Source: Streptococcus vestibularis (GTDB lineage Bacteria; Bacillota; Bacilli; Lactobacillales; Streptococcaceae). Taken from it: a DNA stretch of 64,000 nt. The DNA is taken from positions 67,836 through 131,835 of the forward strand of contig JAABLG010000002.1 in NCBI GenBank assembly GCA_010604095.1. Reading direction: 5' to 3'. Both the position numbers and the translations under genes were made by a program. Numbering within the stretch: the stretch's first letter is position 1; the number at the start of each line of letters is the position of its first letter. The notes below the pieces were generated by a model, which was not told the origin of the DNA, made no database searches, and saw only the letters and a list, made by a program, of their open reading frames with translations. Positions 49,047 through 59,943 of this stretch are shown in pieces.

Positions 49047-50636
49047 CTAAGCAAAAAACATAGCTCTAATGCGTTTCCAACGCTTACGGTCTCCAAAAAG
49101 GTAAACCATTAGGGCAATTAAGGTTAGAACCACAGCTGTTATCGCATTAACTGCAAAGGCTATCCAAACCTTGCTGACAAAGAAGACAATACCTCCTAGC
49201 AAGGCAGCAACGATGAGGGTAAAAATGAAAATTCCCACAAAAAGCCACTGTCCACCACCTCGATTAAAGAGTTGGGTGACTTCCTGCCAATTCAATTCCA
49301 ACAGTTTAAGGTCCCTCTCGAAGAAATAGCCTCCTAGCAGATAGGTCGAGACAAGGAATCCAAGGATGAAACTAAGGACTAAAACGGGATGAAGGTGAGC
49401 AAGGAAAAGCAAGCCAAGTCCTCCTAACAAGAGGGAAATACCAACTTGCAAGCTATAAAATAGCCAAAACTTCTGACGAAGGTAGTCACCCGTATTGATT
49501 GGCAAACTACGAATAAAATCAAAGTTTGTCCCCTCCAAGGAAGTCGCCACCCCTAGAAAACTGGTTGGTTGTGCTGAAAAGAAACCAAAGGCCATCCCGA
49601 TTAAAAGCAGGAGTCCAAAATAATCCGGTCCTAAATCTTTCAAAAAGACTGCTCCACCACCCATCATAACCATATATAAGATTGGCACCATATAGGTATT
49701 AATAATAAGGGTTGGATTTCCCAAGGTAGATAAATGGTGACGAACCAGGACCTGTCGCTGGCTACGAGTCACAGTCTTGGTCTTTACCTTACTAGCTTTT
49801 TGACTATAGAGGGCCTCGTGGAAATAGCGAGGCATTCTGACCTTATAAAACCAATAGGCTAAGAGGAGCACCAAGGCAAGAGGAAGGTAAAGATTTAGGA
49901 GGGCCTCCATAGACAGCGGGGCAGTTACGAGATCATAGTAGCCTCGCAAGTAAGGGGATAAAGGAAAATCGGCATGTCCAACACCCTTAATATAACCATT
50001 TATAAAACTAACCAACATAATAGGCAGCATGAGTAATAGGGTTGATAGGGTCATCAGGATAGTCGAATAGAGCTTTTGACGAGAGCTACGAACAATCAAA
50101 GTCCCAATGCTGTTGGCGAGAAGGACTGACAGAACGAGATTGACAAAAAGACAAAGGACAAAGGCAAATAGCCCTACAAGTATCCCCAGTGGACCAATAA
50201 ATTGCCAGTAAGCTAAGATGAGCAAGCTAAGAAGTGGAACCATAAAAGTCATCCCAGTCATAAAACCTGATAAGGTCTTGGCCAAAAAGACTTCCGATGG
50301 TTTCAAAGGTAAGGGCAGATAGACCTTGCTATCCTTACTGTCATAAAAGGTGCTATAAAGGGCGGTGAAAGTCTGAACTAGTCCCATAACCGTAAAGGTC
50401 AAAAGATACAAGGTTAAGACACCAGGGTTGGCCTTGTAATCAACACCGATAAAAAGGTAGCTATAGAGCACCGTAAAAAGAATTAAAATCAAGAGTTGCT
50501 GCCTGAGCATGGCATTTACAATGGAGAAATTAGCTTTTTTCTTTTTCTCCTGACGTTTCTGAAGGCTAGTGACAGCTTGAGGATTCGCATAGAGGAGATT
50601 GATTTTAAAAAGCTCCCAAACGTGGTTCCAGTTCAT
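49047..50636 (-). CDS. ABC-2 type exporter permease
   Basis: The 529-residue protein has about ten to twelve membrane helices in two blocks separated by a charged loop (KASKVKTKTVTRSQRQ, about residues 265-285). It follows its ATPase gene by 2 nt. Its overall build is like the ICE-borne permease at 12085-13644, with a shared N-terminal start (LFKINLLY) and size. Substrate unknown; related exporters act in protease/peptide export control (EcsB-like) or drug efflux. Confidence 0.88.
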   Translation of the reverse strand: MNWNHVWELFKINLLYANPQAVTSLQKRQEKKKKANFSIVNAMLRQQLLILILFTVLYSYLFIGVDYKANPGVLTLYLLTFTVMGLVQTFTALYSTFYDSKDSKVYLPLPLKPSEVFLAKTLSGFMTGMTFMVPLLSLLILAYWQFIGPLGILVGLFAFVLCLFVNLVLSVLLANSIGTLIVRSSRQKLYSTILMTLSTLLLMLPIMLVSFINGYIKGVGHADFPLSPYLRGYYDLVTAPLSMEALLNLYLPLALVLLLAYWFYKVRMPRYFHEALYSQKASKVKTKTVTRSQRQVLVRHHLSTLGNPTLIINTYMVPILYMVMMGGGAVFLKDLGPDYFGLLLLIGMAFGFFSAQPTSFLGVATSLEGTNFDFIRSLPINTGDYLRQKFWLFYSLQVGISLLLGGLGLLFLAHLHPVLVLSFILGFLVSTYLLGGYFFERDLKLLELNWQEVTQLFNRGGGQWLFVGIFIFTLIVAALLGGIVFFVSKVWIAFAVNAITAVVLTLIALMVYLFGDRKRWKRIRAMFFA

Positions 50637-50638
50637 GA

Positions 50639-51370
50639 CTACACCTCCTCGACCTTGCGTCCAACCATTTCTAGATAGATGGATTCTAAATCCTTGTCAG
50701 GGTACTTAGCTTTCAGCTCAGCTAAGGAACCTTGGAAGATGAGTTTTCCTTTCTTCAAAATACCAATGCGCTCACAGAGTTGCTCAGCTACACTCAGGAC
50801 ATGGGTTGAGAAAAGGACGCTATTTCCCTCCTTGGCATGATGACGCATGGCTTCTTTCAAATCATAGGATGCCTGTGGGTCCAAACCTGTCAGAGGCTCA
50901 TCCAAAACCCAAATCTGTGGATTAACCAAAAGAGCACCAATAACAACAACTTTCTGACGCATACCGTGTGAGAAGGAAGAAATGAGATTATAGCGATTTT
51001 CAGTCAAATCAAAGGTCGTCATAAGGGCTGTTAAACGTTCCTCAACCTGACTAGCTTCCAAATCATAGATACGTGTCAAAAAGTACCAGTAGTCATTGGC
51101 AGTCAAATTTAGAAATAGGTCCGGTGAATCTGGTACATAAGCGATTTTTTTCTTAATAGCATCTCGGTGCTGACTAAGAGCCATATCGTCAACATAAACC
51201 TCTCCGTAGCTGGCCTCAATGATAGATGTCAAAATAGAAATGGTCGTGGTCTTTCCAGCACCATTGTGGCCAATCAGGCCAAAAATTTCCCCATCACGAA
51301 TCTCTAGATTAAGATCTGAGAGGGCATCCTTATCCTCATAACGCTTAGTCACTTGTTCAAATCGAATCAT
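50639..51370 (-). CDS. ABC-2 type exporter ATPase
   Basis: The 243-residue ATPase has Walker A GHNGAGKTTT, signature SSFSHGMRQK, Walker B IWVLDEP and the switch motif FSTHVLS. The closest relative in this window is the ICE cargo ATPase at 11382-12092, with the same PDSPDLFLNLT / PDNPDLYEHMT landmark after the Q loop. AAGGAAGGA precedes the ATG. It forms an operon with the permease and ends in the terminator at 49002-49035. Confidence 0.92.
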   Translation of the reverse strand: MIRFEQVTKRYEDKDALSDLNLEIRDGEIFGLIGHNGAGKTTTISILTSIIEASYGEVYVDDMALSQHRDAIKKKIAYVPDSPDLFLNLTANDYWYFLTRIYDLEASQVEERLTALMTTFDLTENRYNLISSFSHGMRQKVVVIGALLVNPQIWVLDEPLTGLDPQASYDLKEAMRHHAKEGNSVLFSTHVLSVAEQLCERIGILKKGKLIFQGSLAELKAKYPDKDLESIYLEMVGRKVEEV

Positions 51371-51643
51371 CTTTTATCCTTCCTTGAGCACTTATTTAAT
51401 CATAATGCCATTTTGTTGTTTTTATTAGGGTTAAAATTAGATTTATAAGCTTATTTTTCATAAACAATAACTTAAAAACCGCTAAATAAAAGATTGGATA
51501 GCGTTTTCCACTAATTTCTCATTTATTGTATCATTTCAAAGGTACAATTTCAAGAAAGTCTTTGATATTACTTCCTGTTTTTGCATTCATCCTTTGATAA
51601 TGATAGACTTATAGTATTTAGTATCAAGAGGGGTAAAGCACTA

Positions 51644-52375
51644 ATGCCAACTGGAATTATCATCAATTCGCTATCTATTATCTTAGGAGGAATCGCTGGA
51701 GGGCTCTTCGGGGACTATCTCAGAGACGATTTCAAGGAAAATCTTAACCTTATCTTTGGCCTAGCCTCTATGGTTATGGGGATTAGTGCTATTATGAATA
51801 TGGTTAACATGCCTGCGGTTATCTTTGCGGTAGTTATCGGTACTATTATTGGACTGGCCCTAAAGTTCGGAAACCTCATCAACAAGGGAGCTGGGCTTAT
51901 GGAAAAAGGCTTGTCCAAAATTACGCCAAGTAAGCAAACCGGACTGGCTCACGATGAGTTTTATGCGCAACTCTTGACAGTAATCGTCCTCTTTTGTGCA
52001 AGTGGGACAGGGATTTACGGGAGCCTTGAGTCTGGGATGACAGGCGATGCTTCTATCTTAATTTCCAAGTCTATCCTAGATTTCTTCACGGCTATGATTT
52101 TCTCTTGTAGTCTGGGTTACATTGTTTCCATGATTGCCATTCCACAATTCATCATTTTTTTCCTCCTCTTTGTGAGTGCTGGTTTCATTCTCCCTTTGAC
52201 GACAAAGGCTATGATTGGAGATTTTAAAGCTTGTGGAGGCTTCCTTATGATTGCGACTGGTTTTCGTATTATGAAACTTCGTCAATTTCCAACCGCCGAT
52301 ATGATTCCAGCCATGATACTGGTCATGCCGATTTCCTGGGCCTGGGTCAATTGGGTAGTGCCTTTGATTAGTTGA
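51644..52375 (+). CDS. DUF554 membrane protein
   Basis: The 243-residue protein is a DUF554 (YdfK/YqgA-like) membrane protein: start MPTGIIINSLSIILGGIAGG, then six to seven helices with the LGYIVSMIAIPQFIIFF and PAMILVMPISW segments. I start at ATG 51644 behind AAGAGGGG; the longer ORF from 51581 has no site. It is transcribed away from the ABC genes. The 273-nt gap before it holds only AT-rich promoter-like sequence. Role unknown, possibly transport. Confidence 0.85.
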   Translation: MPTGIIINSLSIILGGIAGGLFGDYLRDDFKENLNLIFGLASMVMGISAIMNMVNMPAVIFAVVIGTIIGLALKFGNLINKGAGLMEKGLSKITPSKQTGLAHDEFYAQLLTVIVLFCASGTGIYGSLESGMTGDASILISKSILDFFTAMIFSCSLGYIVSMIAIPQFIIFFLLFVSAGFILPLTTKAMIGDFKACGGFLMIATGFRIMKLRQFPTADMIPAMILVMPISWAWVNWVVPLIS

Positions 52376-52505
52376 TGTTACGATTAAAAGGAACAAATAC
52401 CGTCAGTCTAGTACCGGCGGTTTTTGTCTGTATTTACTGTCATTATGGAGTTCATCTATTAAAAACTAGTAACACTTATGCTGTTTATTTCTAATTTTTC
52501 TAACC

Positions 52506-52665
52506 TTGTTTAGATTAAGATGAGTTTGTTATAATAACCTTCGTAGGTCTAAGCGACCTACAAGATACTTTTTTTCATAACCGTTTCCATCCTCTAATAT
52601 TTTAATGAACTTACAATACTGATGGAAATTTATCGGAAAGACTGGTGGAGACACCGGTCTTTTTT
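52506..52665 (+). ncRNA. Candidate small RNA with own promoter and terminator
   Basis: TTGTTT (52506-52511), 18-nt spacer, TATAAT (52530-52535) give a start near 52542. The roughly 124-nt RNA would begin with a hairpin GTAGGTC-TAAGC-GACCTAC (52543-52561), contain a possible stem TTTCCATC / GATGGAAA, and end in a strong terminator AGACTGGTG-GAGA-CACCGGTCT plus TTTTTT (52639-52665). It has no ORF and sits between two convergent genes. Not an obvious 4.5S, 6S, tmRNA or csRNA; no CiaR repeat is seen. Confidence 0.6.
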
Positions 52666-52681
52666 ACTTGGTTTGGGAGAC

Positions 52682-52713
52682 AAAAACCATTCTCTCACTA
52701 TGAAAGAATGGTT
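52682..52713 (-). terminator. Terminator of rexBA
   Basis: AACCATTCT / AGAATGGTT stem followed by a TTT-rich tail on the minus strand. Confidence 0.8.
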
Positions 52714-52729
52714 ATGCAATAACTTATAC

Positions 52730-55700
52730 TTATACTTCTACTACTTCCAAGTCTTTGCCTCCTAGAAGAATAAGGTATTTATCGACCTTGTCCACCTGGT
52801 AGGCTTGACTGAGAGCCTTGGCATAGAGGCTCATTTGGCCTGTGTAGCGCTCTTTAATCTCACTTGGGTGAGTAAAGTAGTCCGTCTTGTAATCAAAGAG
52901 GACAATTCGATTTTCAAGAAGGAGGTAGCCATCGATGATACCACGGACAACAAAATCTTCTTTACTAGCGGGATCTTCTGCCAACATGGCAAATGGTGCT
53001 TCACGACGCAACTTACCACGGTTAGCTAGAATGAGCTTCCCAAGTTCGGTGTCAAAGAAGCCTAGTAGCTTTTCTAACTGCACACGCGCCTTGACTTGGT
53101 CATCAGCAGATACTCGCCCAAGAGCTTGAGTCAAGTCTTGGAGGGTCACAGTATCAGAAAGAATCAAGCGTTGCATGAGTTCATGGGTAGCAGAACCAAC
53201 CGCAGCTCCTGTAACTTTCGTTTTTTGGCCAAAGTCTGGTAGCTCAAAAGTAGTGGATGTTTCAAGAGGTTGGACTTCCTCTTTCTTGTCCATGATATCT
53301 ACACCTTCTGTATCCATAACTGTTTCGTAGAAAGTCTTCAGCTGACTTGGAGTACGCACCGATGGTAGGTCAATTGCTGGTGCATAGAGTTGGTTGAGTT
53401 TTTCAACGCTTTCTAAGACCGTTAGGGCACGCTTAATGTCTTCCGTCTGGCGATTGTTAGATAAATCATCAGCATTTACTGCTGCTTGAACTTCAACCTG
53501 TCCAATAGCTTCTGGGGTCAACTCCTCAGCCTCAACAAAGCTAACAGTAAACTTGAGGTCCTTTCTCATAAAAGCAGTATCCAGGGCCATAATCCAGTCC
53601 TGATAAGTAGATAGTTGGTCTCTCAGAACTACTGGTAGGCGATTATTTTCAACATCAGTGCCATATTGCTGGGTTAATTTTTCCTTACTACCCTTCCCAA
53701 CTAGGTAGAGCTTTTGCTCTGCACGAGTCATTGCAACATAGAGCAGACGCATCTCTTCAGAGATACTTGCTCGGCGCTCTTCCTTACGATTTTCCTGAAA
53801 GGTTAGGGTCTCCAGAACAACATTTAACTTGGGCAAATTGGTGTTTATCTGGTCTTTAAGGTCAGCTAGGTACTTAATGCCAAGTCCTTTTTCACGGTTG
53901 ATAATGTACTTACCACTCAGTCCATCCTTGCTGTGACCGATGAACTTGCGATTCATCTGCAAAACAAAAACATACTTAAACTCCAGTCCCTTAGCCTTGT
54001 GAATAGTCATGAGGCTAACGGCATTTTTAGGAACCAAGTCTGTCACTTCTTCTAGGTCGTTACCGCTAGAAATGATCTTATCAATCATACCGATAAAACG
54101 AGAAAGTCCCTTAAAGCCGGTCTTTTCATAGGCATTAGCACGCAAGGCAAGGGCGTAGAGATTAGCCTGACGTTGCTCGGCTCGTGGAAGGCTACCAACA
54201 TAGTCGTAATAGAAACGGTCGTTGTAAATCTTCCAAATGAGGTCATAGAGCGAATGCCACTTACTGTAATCACGCCAATCTGCCAGAGTCTCAGTGAAAA
54301 GAGTCAACTTGGCATCAAGTCCTTTCGTCACGACTTCCGGATGAAGCCCTGTTTTAGTGCAAGCTACAAGAAGCTTGTCATAGAATTGTCCTTCGTCAGC
54401 CTGGACAGCAATACGAGCCAAATCATCCTCGTTGAAATGAAACATTGGTGAACGAAGGAGGGCAACCAAGGCATAATCGTTAAGAGGATTATTGATAGCA
54501 CGAAGGGTGTCCAACATAATCATGACTTCTAGTGACTCAAGATAACTTGACTTGTACTCGTCAGGAACCAAGGGAATTCCGTGCTCCTCAAAGCTCGCCA
54601 TCAAGTCCAGATAGGTGTTACGGGTTGGTGCTAGGAGGGTAATGTCCTCAAAACGGACTCCCTGCTCGTGAAGTTTAATGATTTCTTTGATAACCAAAGA
54701 AATCTCACCACTGCTGATAGGTTGATCAGGACCTTCCTCGTCAGGATTTGCACCGGTTTCATCACTATTGTAAATCAGAACCTCAGTCTCATTTTCAGGA
54801 TGGGGCTCTTTTTGCTTCTCGCTACCCGCTACCAACATATGCGTCTTGTCATAAAGGATATCCCCGATTTCCTGGTCCATGAGGTGTCTGAAAACACCAT
54901 TGGTCGCATCAAGAACTTCAGATTGGCTACGGAAGTTCTCTTTAAGGAGAATCAGCTTACCAGCATCTGGATTGTCAAGGAAGAGCTGAAACTTGCCATT
55001 AAAAATCTGAGGGTCTGCCTGACGGAAACGATAGATGGATTGCTTGATATCTCCCACCATGAATCGGTTGTGACCGTTAGAGAGGAGCCCCAACATGCGC
55101 TCTTGGGTATGGCTATTGTCCTGGTACTCATCCACCATCACTTCATGGTAACGGTCACGGTAGCTGGCTGCCACCTCAGGATTTTCCTCCAAAATACGGA
55201 TGGCGAAGTGGGCAATATCTGAGAATTCAAAGGCATTTTCCTGAATCTTGGCCTGTAAATACTGGTCTGAAAAATCAAGTACAAAGGCCTGAAGCAGCTC
55301 TAACAGAGGTAGGATGTCATCATTATGCTTGGTCAAAACCTCGAGGACCGTTAGTTGGGTATCAATCTCACGCAACTGGGCCACAAACTCATTTTTGGTC
55401 TTGTTGTAAGCTTCCTTGTAGGCCTTGAGTTCCTCGTCTTTAGGACGGGTCATATTTGTCAAGCCAGTCCCTCCTGACAGAGTCAAGAGTTGTTTGAGCA
55501 AGTCCTCCATATCGGTTTGGTCATTGGCCAAGGCTCCCTCCAGAAGGCTAATGGCATCTGACACATTATTCAGATACTTGGCCTTGGCAAATTCACGCTG
55601 AGCTAGGCCTAGATGGTCACTCAAAAAAGCTAGAAAATCAGCAATCAAGCCATCTTTGAGACCCTCTAAAAGATCGGCTTTAGCTTGTTCTGGGTTAGCT

Positions 55701-56383
55701 TCTACTTGTCCTTTCAAGAGATTATGACGTAGCCATTTTTCAGGACCTGCAGTAGCCTGAGAAAAGTTATAGACATCGTAAACTAGCTCACGAAAGGCCT
55801 TACTGGTCTTGCCACTTCCAGCAAAGTTACGGACTAATTTTTGGAAAAGCTGGGCATCCTTTCCCTGCATGTAATCGTTGAAGAGATCGGTATAAACCTC
55901 ATTTTTCATCAGTGTCTGCTCAGCAGGATCTGTCATGATGCGGAAAATAGGTGACACCCCCAGGAGATAGCCATACTGATTAACCAATTTCTGCGTGAAG
56001 GCATCCATGGTTCCAATATCAGCCGTCCCAATCTTGGCAATCTGGTCTGAAAGAAAGGCACGTTCTTCATCTGTCTCTACCTGTCCCAGCTGCTCTGTCA
56101 AACGCTTTTCCAGACGCTCTTTCAACTCACCTGCAGCCTTTACCGTAAAGGTTGAGATAAAGAGCTGATCAATACCAACACCACGTCCAATCATATCAAG
56201 GATACGCTCAACCATGACAAAGGTTTTTCCTGATCCGGCCGAAGCTGATACCAAAATATTAGTACCATTACTGTAAATAGCCTCAATCTGCTCAGGTGTT
56301 AACTTACGTTCCTTGTCAGAAGCGACTTCTTGAGCAATACGCTCCTTAATCTCTGCTGGACTTAAAAAAGCTTTAGTCAACAT
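52730..56383 (-). CDS. rexA: ATP-dependent nuclease/helicase subunit A (RexA/AddA)
   Basis: The 1217-residue protein is an UvrD-like helicase (Walker [10 protein letters not shown] near residue 55, DEYQDNS Walker B, RLVLKENFRS-type motif IV) fused to a C-terminal RecB-family nuclease (GIIDGYLLL ... LFDYKTD, residues about 1140-1175). With RexB it processes double-strand ends for RecA loading at Chi. It overlaps the rexB stop by 11 bp. Length is normal for the family. Confidence 0.96.
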   Translation of the reverse strand: MLTKAFLSPAEIKERIAQEVASDKERKLTPEQIEAIYSNGTNILVSASAGSGKTFVMVERILDMIGRGVGIDQLFISTFTVKAAGELKERLEKRLTEQLGQVETDEERAFLSDQIAKIGTADIGTMDAFTQKLVNQYGYLLGVSPIFRIMTDPAEQTLMKNEVYTDLFNDYMQGKDAQLFQKLVRNFAGSGKTSKAFRELVYDVYNFSQATAGPEKWLRHNLLKGQVEANPEQAKADLLEGLKDGLIADFLAFLSDHLGLAQREFAKAKYLNNVSDAISLLEGALANDQTDMEDLLKQLLTLSGGTGLTNMTRPKDEELKAYKEAYNKTKNEFVAQLREIDTQLTVLEVLTKHNDDILPLLELLQAFVLDFSDQYLQAKIQENAFEFSDIAHFAIRILEENPEVAASYRDRYHEVMVDEYQDNSHTQERMLGLLSNGHNRFMVGDIKQSIYRFRQADPQIFNGKFQLFLDNPDAGKLILLKENFRSQSEVLDATNGVFRHLMDQEIGDILYDKTHMLVAGSEKQKEPHPENETEVLIYNSDETGANPDEEGPDQPISSGEISLVIKEIIKLHEQGVRFEDITLLAPTRNTYLDLMASFEEHGIPLVPDEYKSSYLESLEVMIMLDTLRAINNPLNDYALVALLRSPMFHFNEDDLARIAVQADEGQFYDKLLVACTKTGLHPEVVTKGLDAKLTLFTETLADWRDYSKWHSLYDLIWKIYNDRFYYDYVGSLPRAEQRQANLYALALRANAYEKTGFKGLSRFIGMIDKIISSGNDLEEVTDLVPKNAVSLMTIHKAKGLEFKYVFVLQMNRKFIGHSKDGLSGKYIINREKGLGIKYLADLKDQINTNLPKLNVVLETLTFQENRKEERRASISEEMRLLYVAMTRAEQKLYLVGKGSKEKLTQQYGTDVENNRLPVVLRDQLSTYQDWIMALDTAFMRKDLKFTVSFVEAEELTPEAIGQVEVQAAVNADDLSNNRQTEDIKRALTVLESVEKLNQLYAPAIDLPSVRTPSQLKTFYETVMDTEGVDIMDKKEEVQPLETSTTFELPDFGQKTKVTGAAVGSATHELMQRLILSDTVTLQDLTQALGRVSADDQVKARVQLEKLLGFFDTELGKLILANRGKLRREAPFAMLAEDPASKEDFVVRGIIDGYLLLENRIVLFDYKTDYFTHPSEIKERYTGQMSLYAKALSQAYQVDKVDKYLILLGGKDLEVVEV

Positions 56384-59300
56384 GGTTGTCCTCCTGGTCT
56401 TTTTTGTCTGCTTTTACAGCTTTATCAGCGGCTGAAAAAAGGATGGTATTTTCAGCAACTTGCATCTGATTCTTATCCTCAGCTTTTGCCATCAACTCCA
56501 AATAGGCTTCCTTCTTACCCTTTTTTGGTAAACGTAAGAGCTTCCTAGCCTGTCCCATGTGGCGGTCAGCCTCAAAATGAGTAATAGCCTTAATCTGATC
56601 CCCTTGAACAGACTTGCCATCCTCAGTATAAGGATTGACTGCAAAATTCCCACTTCGGATAATCTTCGCAGCACCTGTAAAGAGTTTAAGATTATAATCC
56701 AACAAGGTCTCTAAGTCCTCCTTGTCATAGGTGACAGTCTTTTGTAAATCATAGTTTCCACCAGCCAGATGCTCTGTTTCTGAAGCTACAAAGAGCCCCT
56801 TATAGGTCAATTCCTTATGAGCCTGAGCTGCTAGCTTATCCAGACCAAACTGGGCCAGATTAAGCTGTGGATCCTGCATGTGAAGATACATGGCCCCAAA
56901 AAGCTGGTCAGCATCAACCTTATAGGTTTGGCGGAGAGCCTCCAGATAGGTCACCAATTGCGGACTAAGGCCATTGTAGAATTTCTGAATGTCAAAGACA
57001 TTTTTACCTGATTTGTAGTCAACGACACCCAGAGCCCCATCCGTTAAACGGTCCACTCGGTCAATAATCCCTGTAATCTTGATGCTATTTGCTAAAAGCA
57101 AGTCAAACTTGGCTTCCTCACGCTCAACCTTAACCGCTGCATTGTCACGCAAAACACTGGCAGTTGAACGGGCGATATCTTCCAAAATCTGACGAGACAA
57201 GCGGCTCTCTTGATCCTCCGTATAGAGAATCTCAAAGGGTTGCTCCTGATTGGTCTGACTAATAGCCTTTTCCAGTTTCTCGTCGAAGTTTTCTGACGAA
57301 GAATCACCCATCACACGCTCAAAGACACGGTGTAAGTAAGTTCCGTGGTGTCGGGCGTCCGGATGGATAGATTCCAACTCTTCAAGTTCCAAAACATAGC
57401 GCAAGAAATAAAGATACTGGTTGTTATAGAAGGTCGTCAGAGCCGAAGCTGACAATTTAAGTGGTTCTTCTCCCGGAAAGACCAGCTGCATGACCTGATC
57501 ATCGACCTTGGTTGTCGTCACATCGTCAATTACCTTTGGAATCAAAACCTGTTCCTTATCAAGTCGCTTACGGAGATAACGCACGGCAACTGACCAAAAC
57601 GTCTGCGTTTCCTTGTCCAAATCAGTATCTAAATGACTACTGTTAAGGGCAATAACAGTCGATAGTAGGTCCTTATAGTTCCCAATCTGGTCACCCTTAG
57701 CTTCAAAACGATTGCGTCCCTTTTCAACCAAAGGAAGACCAAGCTCAAGAAGCTCCTTCAAATAAACCGACATGTCGTCCTGACTCTCATTGAGAATTTG
57801 TGGCTGACTGAGCACCAATTGTTCACTAGCGGCATTGAAAAGCGACATGGCCACGAAATGCCCTCGCTGACTGTTGCTCTGCGTGACAATATCCAAACTC
57901 CTGTGCTCATCCGTTGCCTCATTGATACGACTGCGTTCCTCATCAGACAAGAGACTCTTATTTTGCCCGACCTTAGGAAAATGTGACTGAGTCATGCCTA
58001 AGGCAAAAACATAAGGAGCTGAATGTGGTTGAATCAAATCGTATTTCTTCACATTGACCACATCGACAGTAGCTGGAACCGTACGGTAATCACAGGCCAA
58101 CATTCCCGAACGCAAAATGGACAAAAAGTCGTCCACTGACAGAGTTTCTTCCCCAAAAATAGTCTCAACCTGCTCCAAGAGTTGTGTGAAAGCCTTCCAG
58201 ACCTGTTCGTTCTGTTCTTTTTCGGCCTCACTGGCCTTGGCAGTCAAACTAGCCATCTGACTTGGCACTTGCACAGCCTCTAAAAAGACCACTAGTTTCT
58301 TGAGTAGACTAGAACCCTTTTGTTTGCGACTATTAAGCAACTTGTCCAAGGGCTCTACCAGTTGTGAGCGCAAGGCATTAAGCTGGTCTAAATCATACTT
58401 ATCACGACTATTGGCCGTAAAATCAGACAAGAACTTGTGACGCCCCTTGATGTCTGCAAAATTGACATAATACTCAAAAAGATCTAAATCCTCTTGAGCA
58501 AAACCGCCATAGAGACCGGATTTTACGAGATTAAGCAAATCCTCAGCACGATAATTATAGCGCTTGATACGTTCCAGCGAATCCACAAACTGCACCAAAG
58601 GATGGCTAGACATGGTTTCTTCCTTACCGAAATAATAGGGAATATCAAATTTTCGGAAAATCTGCCCCACCTGAAGCTTATAACTCTCCTCATCACCAAG
58701 CAGGACCAAGATATCCTTATAGCGCTTGCCATCTGCTAGTAACTGACGAATACTCTTGGCAACCTGAGCCACCTCTTCCTTTTGGTTGACCACTTCCCAT
58801 ACCTGCAAGGCTTGCTTGTCCTGAGCAGTTAGCTGCTCATCTACCGTACTAAAATCATGACGGCTCTCCAAAAGACGACTAATGCGCGCAAAAGAAGGAT
58901 TGCCCTCTTTGTCTGTCGTCACATAGTCGGGTGTCACCTTATAGGTCTGAGCCAAAGTTCTCAAAAAATCCACTGAGGCCTGATAAACATTGCCATAAAC
59001 AAAGTTAGCCCTATAAGCTTTTTGACTGGCATAAGTCCCAATGACAATCTGGTGGCACTTATCATTCAAGAGAGCAACTAGGGCCTCCTCCTCGGCAGAG
59101 AAACGCGTAAAGCCATCAATGACCAAAACCGTGTTACCCAGTGCCTTATCCAGATGTCCTGAGGTAATTTCCTTGAAGAAGGCACTAAGTTTTGATTGAT
59201 TGTCAAAATCTCCTGCCAACAAGAGATCCTGAGCCGCACTGAAAATCCTGAGCAAATCCTCTTGTTTTTCAACCTGATCCAAATGCTGCAAATCCAGAAT

Positions 59301-59693
59301 CGTCATATTGGCCTGTTGCAACTCTTTGTAAAGATCCACCAATTGGTTAATAAAATTACTATCCTTACGCAAACGACCATAAACCTTGAGCTCATCATCA
59401 CCCATGTGCGACAGCACCTTATAAAAAATCATGGCCAGACCGGTATCATCCAACTGGGTTTTAGGATTACTCGTATTGAGAATAAAATACCTAGCCATCT
59501 GTGTAAAACGAGTCACCGTAATCTCAAAGGATGCTGATTGAGGCAGGTACTCCAAGACCTTACGCTCCTTCTCAAATGACAGGGCATTAGGAGCAATATA
59601 AAAGACTCTCTTTCCCTTTTGAGCATGGCTGGTCGCCTGCTCCGTCAGAATTTCTGTTAAATCCTGAGACATATCCGTATAAAGTAATTTCAT
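56373..59693 (-). CDS. rexB: ATP-dependent nuclease subunit B (RexB)
   Basis: The 1106-residue protein is the RexB type of AddB. The N-terminal region ([20 protein letters not shown]) has no Walker A motif, and the nuclease domain (GIIDRVDRL ... VVDYKSG, about residues 880-915) has no surrounding Fe-S cysteines, both known features of streptococcal RexB. It cuts the 5'-ended strand. It precedes rexA with an 11-bp overlap; ACGTCTT before the ATG contains AAGGGACG as ribosome-binding site. Confidence 0.95.
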   Translation of the reverse strand: MKLLYTDMSQDLTEILTEQATSHAQKGKRVFYIAPNALSFEKERKVLEYLPQSASFEITVTRFTQMARYFILNTSNPKTQLDDTGLAMIFYKVLSHMGDDELKVYGRLRKDSNFINQLVDLYKELQQANMTILDLQHLDQVEKQEDLLRIFSAAQDLLLAGDFDNQSKLSAFFKEITSGHLDKALGNTVLVIDGFTRFSAEEEALVALLNDKCHQIVIGTYASQKAYRANFVYGNVYQASVDFLRTLAQTYKVTPDYVTTDKEGNPSFARISRLLESRHDFSTVDEQLTAQDKQALQVWEVVNQKEEVAQVAKSIRQLLADGKRYKDILVLLGDEESYKLQVGQIFRKFDIPYYFGKEETMSSHPLVQFVDSLERIKRYNYRAEDLLNLVKSGLYGGFAQEDLDLFEYYVNFADIKGRHKFLSDFTANSRDKYDLDQLNALRSQLVEPLDKLLNSRKQKGSSLLKKLVVFLEAVQVPSQMASLTAKASEAEKEQNEQVWKAFTQLLEQVETIFGEETLSVDDFLSILRSGMLACDYRTVPATVDVVNVKKYDLIQPHSAPYVFALGMTQSHFPKVGQNKSLLSDEERSRINEATDEHRSLDIVTQSNSQRGHFVAMSLFNAASEQLVLSQPQILNESQDDMSVYLKELLELGLPLVEKGRNRFEAKGDQIGNYKDLLSTVIALNSSHLDTDLDKETQTFWSVAVRYLRKRLDKEQVLIPKVIDDVTTTKVDDQVMQLVFPGEEPLKLSASALTTFYNNQYLYFLRYVLELEELESIHPDARHHGTYLHRVFERVMGDSSSENFDEKLEKAISQTNQEQPFEILYTEDQESRLSRQILEDIARSTASVLRDNAAVKVEREEAKFDLLLANSIKITGIIDRVDRLTDGALGVVDYKSGKNVFDIQKFYNGLSPQLVTYLEALRQTYKVDADQLFGAMYLHMQDPQLNLAQFGLDKLAAQAHKELTYKGLFVASETEHLAGGNYDLQKTVTYDKEDLETLLDYNLKLFTGAAKIIRSGNFAVNPYTEDGKSVQGDQIKAITHFEADRHMGQARKLLRLPKKGKKEAYLELMAKAEDKNQMQVAENTILFSAADKAVKADKKDQEDNHVD

Positions 59694-59781
59694 AAGACGT
59701 CCCTTTCTTATCTATCTGCCAGTCGTTGGGGCTAAGCAAAAATTATCATTTACTTAGCACTAACAACCATTAATCCTTGCT

Positions 59782-59790
59782 ATTATAACA
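59782..59790 (-). promoter_or_regulatory. Promoter of rexBA
   Basis: Minus strand TGTTATAAT (hexamer 59782-59787), an extended -10. The transcript's leader has GCTAAG / CTTAGC arms. No strong -35 is seen. The remaining sequence up to 59904 shows nothing else. Confidence 0.5.
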
Positions 59791-59904
59791 CAGAATCAAG
59801 CAACAATCAGAACCCTCCCTTGTCACCTTTCTCCTCCAATGTCCTAAGCTTCAGACATAAGCACAAGCACGACAGCAAAGAGCCCTCCTTTATGATCCTA
59901 TAGC

Positions 59905-59936
59905 CAAAAAAAGAGCCAAATCCTTTGATTTGACTC
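59905..59936 (-). terminator. Terminator of the tandem sensor-like genes
   Basis: GAGTCAAATC / GATTTGGCTC stem (one G-T pair), 4-nt loop, followed by TTTTTTT on the minus strand. Confidence 0.85.
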
Positions 59937-59943
59937 AAAATCT

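Noticed and set aside
51581..51643. Upstream extension of the DUF554 gene
   Set aside because: The extra 21 codons lack a ribosome-binding site and similarity to the family start; GAGGGG supports the ATG at 51644.
52506..52665. Reading the candidate small RNA as a CiaR-controlled csRNA or tracrRNA
   Set aside because: No TTTAAG-N5-TTTAAG repeat is present before the -10, no anti-repeat sequence is seen, and there is no CRISPR array in the window.
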